Below, piece after piece: positions 1 through 6,336 of a DNA stretch of 12,818 nucleotides. The number at the start of each line of letters is the position of its first letter. The first letter of the stretch is position 1. The translations under genes were made by a program, and so were the position numbers. This DNA comes from Emergomyces orientalis (lineage: Eukaryota; Ascomycota; Eurotiomycetes; Onygenales; Ajellomycetaceae): positions 1 to 12,818 of the forward strand of contig MOWL01000017.1 of NCBI GenBank assembly GCA_002110485.1, read 5' to 3'. The notes below the pieces were generated by a model. It was not told where the DNA came from. It worked only from the letters and a program-made list of their open reading frames with translations, and did not search any database.

Positions 1-1
1 G

Positions 2-241
2 TTTATGGTGCCTCAGACATTCTTCATCATGGAACGCGGTTCTCATGATTGCATTCTCGGCCGACCATATGAAAACGCGACGCGTTTGGCAAGAACTACA
101 GATAACAAAGGCGGTGTTCTTGTTCACGTTTTTGATCCGAAGGATGAGAAGAATCAGGTGTCTTTTCTTGGTTATTCTCCCGGCGACCATGGAGATCGAA
201 AGTTAGATGATCTTCGTGGCAAAGTGCAGACTTTAAACTAG
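2..241 (+). CDS. Retropepsin-like aspartic protease, C-terminal end (partial)
   Basis: This frame is open from the window edge to a TAG at 239-241. It encodes about 79 residues with the motif HDCILGRPYE. The ILGRP part matches the C-terminal hydrophobic-glycine motif of retropepsins that closes the active-site flap region, and wording of this kind is usual in fungal Gypsy Gag-protease proteins. The catalytic D-T/S-G triplet would lie upstream, outside the window. A short hydrophilic tail follows before the stop. The enzyme would cleave the Gag and Pol polyproteins during particle maturation. The pol frame downstream is in the same reading frame, separated only by this TAG. The methionine at base 5 is internal to the protein and is not a start. 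Confidence 0.75.
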   Translation, partial: FMVPQTFFIMERGSHDCILGRPYENATRLARTTDNKGGVLVHVFDPKDEKNQVSFLGYSPGDHGDRKLDDLRGKVQTLN

Positions 242-600
242 ATATGCTGAGTCCGATTGATCTTTGCGATGTTGAATGTGGTGGGCAAAGAAATGATATC
301 AGATTCAGCGATCGCGATGTGGATAGCGGGGCAAATATTCTGCCGTGTTTTGAAAGCGGTGTGGGTGCGTCAGCCAATCAGACTTTTGGCAGCCCCGGGC
401 CGCCAAAAGATTCAGCCAATCAGAGAACGCCGCCCCAAAACGCCCGAGAACCTCACAGGTTTTTTCCCCGCCATCCTACATCAACAATTTTACCCGTCTA
501 CACATTCATCTTTTCCTTTCTCTAATTATTCAATATCCGAATCACGCCGTGTTCGTGGTGTGCAGCTTCATGATTTGTCTTTATATGCTTCTTCACGATC
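242..600 (+). promoter_or_regulatory. Protease-pol spacer with paired CCAAT module and pyrimidine-rich tract
   Basis: Although an open frame crosses it, this stretch reads like an intergenic region. At 369-425 there is a module with two copies of CAGCCAATCA flanking a CCCCGGGCCG core. A similar module lies after ORF3 at 5671-5727, in non-coding sequence. A C/T-rich tract follows (about 455-530). CCAAT boxes followed by pyrimidine-rich tracts are common in fungal promoters, where CCAAT recruits the Hap complex. The conserved Pol protein appears to begin only near base 615. The stretch may be an internal promoter or leader, or part of an intron; a CTAAT at 522-526 and a CAG at 562-564 would suit an intron end, but this is speculative. 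Confidence 0.4.
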
Positions 601-3600
601 TTCTCCTCGATCGCGCGGTCCAGTCGTTGCGACATTATACAAGCGAAAAGCCGATAAGATTCAACCTCTCGATGTGCCAACTACAGGTGGCGGGATTCCC
701 GGCGGAACAGATAAGTGGAGAGAAATTCGCCAACAATGGTTCAAAGACAATGTGATTCCGGAGCAGGATCCGCCTTCGCCCTACGATCATTTCATTACAC
801 CCCGTTTCTCCGATTGCCCGCGAGGTTCCCGACTCACAGAGGAAAGGATCAAGAATCTGCGGATCGGATCGATGCTCACCCCACAGGAACGCGAACTTTT
901 GATTGAGATTCTGCTTAGAAGAGAAAAAGCCCTCGCGTGGAGTTTTAAGGATTGCGGAACGCTTGCAAAAGAAGTCTCTCCACCTGTCAAGATTCGCGTT
1001 GCTCCGCATAAAGCATGGCAAGCGGCAGGATTTCCTATTCCTCGAAAGCTCGTCCCTACAATCATCAATATGCTTCGCGAACGCGTTGATTCTGGAGTTT
1101 ATGAACATTGCCATGGTCCGTATCGAAATAAGTGGTTCCTCGTCAAGAAGAAAGAAGCTGGGAAATATCGCATTGTCAACGCGTGCATGGACATGAACGC
1201 TGTCACTATTCGCGATGCGTATATTCCACCTAGTGCGGACGCGTTTGCTGAGGATTTCGCGGGAATGAAGATAACGAGCATGATGGATTTCTTTTCTGGA
1301 TATGATCAAGTTCCTTTACACGAAGACAGCCGAGATATGACAGCTTTCCTTACCCCGATCGGGTTGCTTCGTCAGACAGCACTGCCACAAGGCGCGACGA
1401 ATTCTATTGCGCAGTTCTGCCGAATCATGGCACGCATTCTTCGATCGAACATACCGCATCAAGCAGACAATTTTATGGATGATATTGGTGTGAAAGGCCC
1501 GCGGACGCGTTACAATGATGAAGAAGTGATGCCAGGTATTCGGAAATTTGTCCTGGAGCATCTGCAAAACTTAGATGCCACCCTCATCAGCATAGAACTC
1601 GCGGACACGTGTATCCAGGTTGGAAAGTCAGAATTCGCCTGCTCCGGTATGGTTCTAGTCGGATATGTTGTGGATGCTGACGGCAGGCGCCCCGAAGCTG
1701 CGAAAATCGTCAAAATCGTTGAGTGGCCGGATCCGACAGATGTCACGGGTGCCCGAGCTTTCTTAGGTGTTTGCGTTTACTATAGAATATGGATTCCGAA
1801 TTTCGCTATCATTTCTATACCTATCTATATTCTATTCAAGAAGAACATTCCTTTTACCTGGGGTCTTGAACAAGTGAATGCAATGGCAATTTTGAAGAAT
1901 GCCCTGACAACTGCCCCTGCACTTTGCTGCATTGATTATTCTGAAGATGCCGGTGATATCGTGATGGCCACGGATGCCTGTCTTGAAGGATGGGGTGGAA
2001 CGCTCAGCCAACGGGATAAATTGAATGGAAAGCTACACCCTTGCCGATATGAGAGCGGAATCTGGAGCCCCGCCGAAGCAAAATATGATGCAGGAAAGCG
2101 AGAATGCCGCGCTGTGCTCAAGATGCTAAAGAAATGCCGTTATTACCTGTATGGCGTTCACTTTATTCTGGAAACCGACGCGAAGACTCTAGTGGCACAG
2201 CTCAATCGATCTGCCACTGACCTGCCTGGTGCTCTCGTTACTGGCTGGCTTGCCTGGATTCGGATGTTTGATTTCGAAGTTCGACATGTGCCTGGTCGGA
2301 AGCATACTGCTGCAGATGGGCTATCTCGTCGACCTCCTGCTGAGGGTGAGGTTCCTGAGGATCAAGATATCGATGATTTCATAGATGCAGAACTCAACTA
2401 TATTAGTGTTGCATCTTTGACGGTTCCTGATTTCGATGTCAGCGGCGTGGATGCTTCCGAGTCATCGGGTGTGCGTGTTCTTTCGCCTGATTATTCTGAT
2501 CGCAGCGAATCAATTGCGAGGTTTCTCACCACCATGAAGCGGCCGGATGATATACCACGTTCCGTCTTTTCTAAATGGCGCAAGCATGCACTTCGATATA
2601 TCGTCCAAGGTCAACATCTATTCCGACGATCAGGCAAGGGAATTCCTCTGAGACGCGTGGTTGATAACTCATCTGAGCAAAAGGATATCGTTGCTCGGAT
2701 GCATGATGAATCTGGTCATAAGGGCCGCGAGGCCACAAACCACAAGATCACGCAGCGATATTGGTGGGAAGGTATCTGGAAAGCCGTCAAGAATTATTGC
2801 AAAAGCTGCACAGTGTGCCAGCTGAGGGATGGCGCTCGCTTGGAAGAACCACTATATCCAACAAGCCGCAATTATCTATGGGACAAGTGGTGTATCGATG
2901 TTGTCAAGTTTCCGAAGAACCGAGGCAAGCGATGTGCTGTTATTGCTCGGAATGATCTCACTGGCTGGGTGGAAGGCCGCCCTCTCGCTCGTGGAACAGC
3001 TGAGAACGTGGCGCAATTCATCTATGAGAATATCATTTGCCGACACGGCTGCTTTCGGGAATTAGTGTGTGATGGCGGGCCGGAGAATCAAAAATGGACT
3101 AAGATTCTCACCGCCAAATATCGTGTTAATCAAATAACCATCTCACCATACAATGCGAAGGCTAATGGCATGGTCGAACGCGGTCACCGCCCGATATCCG
3201 ATGCGCTTTCAAAGCTAGCTGCAGATGGAAGAAGCTGGGTTAATCATTTCCATTCTGCGCTATGGGCAGATCGCGTCACCATTCGGCAATCTACTGGTGA
3301 AACCCCGTTCCGCCTGCAATATGGCTACGATGCTATCCTTCCAATAGAGCTTGACGTTCCAACTTGGCAAACACTTCCCTGGCAGACAGTGCAATCCCGT
3401 GCTGATTTGATATATATGCGTATTCGACAATTGGAAAAGAGAGATGAAGATCTGGAGGAGGCCGCTCATCACCTGCGCCGTGCGAGAGAGAAGAACCGAG
3501 ATCTATTTGATGAAACTAAGCAATTAGTCCGAGAACCATTGCAGATAAGTGATTTGGTGCTTTTGCATGATACCAAGCTAGAAACGTCCTATTCTGCCAA

Positions 3601-3904
3601 GCTCAACTTCCGATGGCTGGGCCCGTATCGAATCCGAGAAGCAAACCATGAGAAAGGGACCTATCATCTGGAAGAGCTGGATGGTTCGCCGTTTCGAAAT
3701 ACTACTGCAGGTAATAGGTTAAAAAGGTTCTATCTCCGAGACAATCAAATGCCGGTTGCAGAGAATAATATCAATGAAGCAAATGATATTGAAGAGGAAG
3801 AGGTGGATATGCAAGATACTGATAAGAAGAATTCTTTGAGGGGGGGTCAGGATGACTTGCAGTCATGGATCCCTCATGGTAAGGAGTTTGCAGTCATTAT
3901 CTGA
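257..3904 (+). CDS. pol: Gypsy Pol polyprotein: reverse transcriptase, RNase H, integrase
   Basis: Open frame of 1215 residues. It copies element RNA into DNA and inserts the DNA into the genome. The reverse transcriptase spans about residues 245-480, with Asp344 (MMDFFSGYD), LPQGATNS near 376-383 and the catalytic FMDD box at 406-409, a variant of YVDD. RNase H spans about 565-692 with Asp573, Glu616, Asp641 and Asp687. The integrase has a zinc module (His816, His821, Cys851, Cys854), a catalytic triad Asp881, Asp939, Glu974, and a GPY/F module near 1119-1125. No chromodomain is seen in the acidic tail. Residues 1 to about 120 look unlike protein and overlap a promoter-like spacer. There is no in-frame methionine between residue 21 and residue 206, so the true start is unresolved; fusion to the protease by readthrough or splicing is possible. 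The frame has no stops and could be functional. Confidence 0.93.
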   Translation: MIFAMLNVVGKEMISDSAIAMWIAGQIFCRVLKAVWVRQPIRLLAAPGRQKIQPIRERRPKTPENLTGFFPAILHQQFYPSTHSSFPFSNYSISESRRVRGVQLHDLSLYASSRSSPRSRGPVVATLYKRKADKIQPLDVPTTGGGIPGGTDKWREIRQQWFKDNVIPEQDPPSPYDHFITPRFSDCPRGSRLTEERIKNLRIGSMLTPQERELLIEILLRREKALAWSFKDCGTLAKEVSPPVKIRVAPHKAWQAAGFPIPRKLVPTIINMLRERVDSGVYEHCHGPYRNKWFLVKKKEAGKYRIVNACMDMNAVTIRDAYIPPSADAFAEDFAGMKITSMMDFFSGYDQVPLHEDSRDMTAFLTPIGLLRQTALPQGATNSIAQFCRIMARILRSNIPHQADNFMDDIGVKGPRTRYNDEEVMPGIRKFVLEHLQNLDATLISIELADTCIQVGKSEFACSGMVLVGYVVDADGRRPEAAKIVKIVEWPDPTDVTGARAFLGVCVYYRIWIPNFAIISIPIYILFKKNIPFTWGLEQVNAMAILKNALTTAPALCCIDYSEDAGDIVMATDACLEGWGGTLSQRDKLNGKLHPCRYESGIWSPAEAKYDAGKRECRAVLKMLKKCRYYLYGVHFILETDAKTLVAQLNRSATDLPGALVTGWLAWIRMFDFEVRHVPGRKHTAADGLSRRPPAEGEVPEDQDIDDFIDAELNYISVASLTVPDFDVSGVDASESSGVRVLSPDYSDRSESIARFLTTMKRPDDIPRSVFSKWRKHALRYIVQGQHLFRRSGKGIPLRRVVDNSSEQKDIVARMHDESGHKGREATNHKITQRYWWEGIWKAVKNYCKSCTVCQLRDGARLEEPLYPTSRNYLWDKWCIDVVKFPKNRGKRCAVIARNDLTGWVEGRPLARGTAENVAQFIYENIICRHGCFRELVCDGGPENQKWTKILTAKYRVNQITISPYNAKANGMVERGHRPISDALSKLAADGRSWVNHFHSALWADRVTIRQSTGETPFRLQYGYDAILPIELDVPTWQTLPWQTVQSRADLIYMRIRQLEKRDEDLEEAAHHLRRAREKNRDLFDETKQLVREPLQISDLVLLHDTKLETSYSAKLNFRWLGPYRIREANHEKGTYHLEELDGSPFRNTTAGNRLKRFYLRDNQMPVAENNINEANDIEEEEVDMQDTDKKNSLRGGQDDLQSWIPHGKEFAVII

Positions 3905-4323
3905 CTGCTGTTTTTCTTTGTATAATGATTTCCTTGTTGTTGTTTTCTTCATTCAAGTTGCTGTTTTCTTAGTCTCTATTTTTCATGATTCTGCTTCTTT
4001 CTTGCATGTTTTTCATGCATCATATCAGTTCCTTCTAATTTTAATCTCTTGATATTGTCTTTTCTTTGTTTTGTTTACTTTCTCTTTGATATTCAATTCT
4101 CTGGGTCAGATTGAAGCTGGCAGTGAATTTTATGAACTGCTGTCACCCTCGCTGCATGTTGACTGCTTTTCACATTATCTTCCAAAATTCACCTTGAGGA
4201 AGTATTATATTATTGACCTGCTCTGCCCAGATAATCATTTTTCTTTTTCAAATTGGCATTCAAGTCTCTTTTTCTATTTTAATTCATTGATTTTTCCCTA
4301 TATTTCCTTATTTCATTACAAAG
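3905..4323 (+). other. T-rich spacer between pol and ORF3
   Basis: No gene is recognisable in these 419 bases on either strand. The + strand is strongly T/C-rich, as expected of a fungal 3' untranslated region followed by a promoter or leader. It ends CAAAGATG, giving ORF3 an A at position -3, a favourable start context. It contains an 18-base exact repeat (4093-4110) of a segment inside ORF3 (4436-4453). The right arm carries an apparently identical spacer at 10907-11325. Confidence 0.6.
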
Positions 4324-5663
4324 ATGTCGAACCCCTCTAGCCAACACACTCTGGTACCGAGACCAGCGAGCCAGCTCGCTCTTGTGACATATGATAACCA
4401 TGTTTTTCATACGGCGATGGAGCTGCAAGCTTATGTCAATTCTCTGGGTCAGAATCCGCAGGTTCGCTACCAAGCACAATGTGAGATCGGTAATCTACTC
4501 ATGGGGCGCCATGAGGCGGCTCAAGATGAGGTTGCCGCATTCTATGAGTGGATGAGAAATGATGGATCCTGGCGCCAGGTGGTGGCCCAGCAAGCATTTG
4601 ATAACCAGACGGCGGAGCTTCAACGAGTTGCTGCTCAGGTAGCTGAACGGCGCGATCGCTGCGCCATAGCATATACTACATGCACCAGGATGTGGGGAAA
4701 AGTTCGCGTGGATTCGTTCTGGCATATCATGACTTCAGAGCGGATGCAACGCGCCTGTCAAACCCTGGCCCTACATCACGAATATGCTTCTGCAATCGGC
4801 CGGATCAATCAAGCAATGTGGGCTCGCATCACTCAGCCACCTCGACGAGGAGTTAAGCGATATAAGACGATCATGTTGGCAGATATCGAAGCAGCGGCCG
4901 ATTCCAATTTTATTGGCCAAGAGATCACACAAGGAAATCTTCAAGCTGCAGGTCTTATCTTTGGTCCTGGCGGAATTCTCACTGAAGATTCTATGACAGT
5001 TGCTTCACCCCAGCCTCAAGAACGTGTCCTATCCCCTCCCGATCAACATATGACTGGCCAGTCTCCTCTACCTTCTCCCCGTGTGTTGAACGTGATACGC
5101 CCCAGTGCACCCTCGCTTGGATCTCCTCAAGGTTCTATACATAGTCCTCCTGTGCGTACTTCTCGCCGCGTCTCCAGCCAATCCTTGCTTTCGGACGTCA
5201 GCAGCCTGTCTGCAGCCTTGTCAGACACCCATCTTGCTGAACTTCTCAGCCCTGACCAAGTTGCGGAATTTGAGAATATGGGGGTTGATCAAGATAGCCC
5301 TGCTTTGGTAGAGGCAACTGACAAGCAGCATACAACAGTGAACAGAGGATGCCGGTGTTCTCCCTATGTCCCTGTGGATGTGAAAGCGCAGCTTAGAGAT
5401 GCAAAGAAGATATTCTCTTCAACGGCAAGGGCAGTTCGCCGCAAGAATACATTGAGGAGTGGCGCAAGAGAGCGGTCACCGAAGGGATCCGGTGTTTCGA
5501 GATCATGATGGCTACAGAGGAGGAATTATTTGGAGAACGTAGCTGTTTCTATTGTCTGAAGAGGAACATCCCCCTCGCCTCAATTGAGGGAGATCGCGCT
5601 GTCGCCGAGGGCGAGGCTATGCAGATTCCGGTGCATGGCCGCGAGAATGCGCCCGCCGAATAG
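4324..5663 (+). pseudogene. ORF3, left copy: internally deleted accessory gene
   Basis: The first 362 codons match the right-copy ORF3, apart from one substitution (A5176, Ser for Gly at codon 285). At the junction (5407-5412), 1291 bases present in the right copy are missing. Because 1291 is not a multiple of three, the frame shifts, adds about 31 unrelated residues and stops at 5506-5508, giving a 394-residue product. The original frame resumes after the junction and runs to a TAG at 5661-5663. The deletion removes codons of about 363 to 793, including all putative dioxygenase residues. What remains is a helix-rich N-terminal region and a Ser/Pro-rich linker. It could still be expressed as a short protein, but the enzymatic part is lost. 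Confidence 0.85.
5407..5412 (+). other. Deletion or template-switch junction with 6-base microhomology
   Basis: The left copy has a single AAGATA here. The right copy has it twice, at 9818-9823 and 8527-8532 (both read on the - strand), and the 1291 bases between these points are absent from the left copy. A join at a six-base shared word is typical of reverse-transcriptase template jumping or microhomology-mediated repair. Confidence 0.85.
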
Positions 5664-5974
5664 CCGCAGCCATCAGCCAATCATGTTTTCCCGGCCCCGG
5701 GCCGTCAAAAGATTGACCAATCACGATCGCGCTGTTGCCAATTTGCCGCATCTTGCCACTGTCGCTGTGTTGATCACATTCTGCTTACTTGTTTCCCTGT
5801 TTTCTCTTGTTCTTGCTTGTCTTTCTTTTCTCTGCTGTTCACTTTTTCTTTCTCTTTTCTATATTCTTTTATTGATTGTCTTTCATTTTCTTGATTCTTG
5901 ATTGATTCTTTCCTGCAATTCCTTGTTTTCATTCATTCGGATCGCATTCTTACTTGCCGGGTCGGCAAGCTATA
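5664..5974 (+). promoter_or_regulatory. Spacer between ORF3 and polypurine tract, with CCAAT module
   Basis: No gene is recognisable. A module at 5671-5727 resembles the one before pol: CAGCCAATCA, a CCCCGGGCCG core, AAAAGATT, then a second CCAAT. A further CCAAT lies near 5737. A long pyrimidine-rich run (about 5780-5930) follows. The arrangement resembles a fungal promoter pointing towards the LTR, yet no coding gene lies downstream. It may be the remnant of a promoter for a lost gene, or a signal for element transcription. Most of the differences between the two arms fall in this spacer and the adjoining end of ORF3. Confidence 0.4.
5953..5969 (+). other. Perfect hairpin next to the polypurine tract
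   Basis: CTTGCCG and CGGCAAG form a perfect 7-base stem with a 3-base loop, five bases before the polypurine tract. The right copy has the identical hairpin at 7970-7986, although its surroundings are heavily substituted. It might help position plus-strand priming, or act in RNA folding near the 3' end. Confidence 0.5.
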
Positions 5975-5985
5975 GGGGGGGGAGA
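5975..5985 (+). other. Polypurine tract (plus-strand primer), left copy
   Basis: Eight G followed by AGA, immediately before the TG that opens the LTR. This is the expected RNase H-resistant primer for plus-strand synthesis in an LTR element. It fixes the 5' edge of the 3' LTR. Confidence 0.75.
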
Positions 5986-6336
5986 TGTGTGGTGGGGAAT
6001 CTCGGCGTGGTATTACTTTTCGCCGAGACCGCCTCATATATTTGTTTGGCATGGCTGCCTCATATTCCCATTATCCTTTTGACACACGTGTGGATTCGGC
6101 GAAGATTGATTGTACGCAGAGCAGTGAGATTGCTCCTTTTTGATTGTGTGATTTGATATGTGATTGATTGCTTGTTCTTCTTCTATATTTGAATCTCCTA
6201 CGTGTTCTTTTGTATTGCTATTTGGATAGCTCGTTGAATAGAATATTGTATACACGGCGAACTTACCAACCTCCTTACGATCCCGCTGCTCCTGCCCACG
6301 TGCCGCCAAAAGCGCACAACCCCTTATTCCACTTCA
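5986..6336 (+). repeat. 3' LTR of left Gypsy copy
   Basis: About 351 bases beginning TGTGTGG after the polypurine tract and ending CCACTTCA, that is TG...CA as expected of an LTR. The match between arms runs to 6340, so up to four more bases (CTAT) could belong to the LTR or to duplicated target. The 5' LTR is outside the window, so the boundaries cannot be confirmed by direct comparison. Internal features are two CACGTG sites (6085-6090, in a 10-base palindrome at 6083-6092, and 6297-6302) and a stem-loop at 6000-6028. The frames crossing it have no resemblance to known proteins. Confidence 0.75.
6000..6028 (+). other. Stem-loop in the LTR with paired base changes between copies
   Basis: CTCGGCG (6001-6007) pairs with CGCCGAG (6021-6027) across a 13-base loop; T6000 and A6028 extend the stem. 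In the right copy the stem reads CTCGGCA with TGCCGAG. Both partners of one base pair changed, so pairing is retained. Confidence 0.45.

Larger units (their letters stand above)
1..6336 (+). mobile_element. Ty3/Gypsy-type LTR retrotransposon, left copy, 5' end outside window
   Basis: The order protease, reverse transcriptase, RNase H, integrase (integrase last) is diagnostic of Ty3/Gypsy rather than Copia elements. The copy enters the window inside the protease, so gag, the primer-binding site and the 5' LTR are not visible. It continues with an intact pol frame, an extra gene (ORF3), a polypurine tract and a 3' LTR ending near 6336. A GPY/F module follows the integrase core, and no chromodomain is recognisable after it. 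ORF3 carries a 1291-base internal deletion compared with the right copy. The 3' end abuts a LINE fragment, so this element probably inserted into the LINE. The exact 3' boundary (6336 or up to 6340) is uncertain by about four bases. Confidence 0.93.

Noticed and set aside
635..1309. Open frame of 224 codons on the - strand opposite the reverse transcriptase
   Set aside because: It lies entirely antisense to the conserved Pol coding sequence and shows no motif of its own; a shadow frame.
3852..4340. Hydrophobic small frames in the pol-ORF3 spacer, considered as an env-like or membrane peptide
   Set aside because: T-rich DNA gives Phe/Leu-rich translations by default; there is no start context or motif to support a gene.
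5584..5901. 105-codon frames in the ORF3-LTR spacer, with a hydrophobic Leu/Phe-rich end resembling a membrane protein
   Set aside because: The hydrophobic part is a translation of a C/T-rich tract, and the first part overlaps the true ORF3 end in another frame.
5437..6030. Classical CpA-type RIP as the cause of the arm differences
   Set aside because: None of the substitutions seen is in CpA context; they are at CpG and CpC, with one at CpT.
6034..6309. Open frames inside the LTRs (here, and mirrored at 7630-7878)
   Set aside because: They fall within LTR sequence, look low-complexity, and simply mirror each other because the LTRs are copies.
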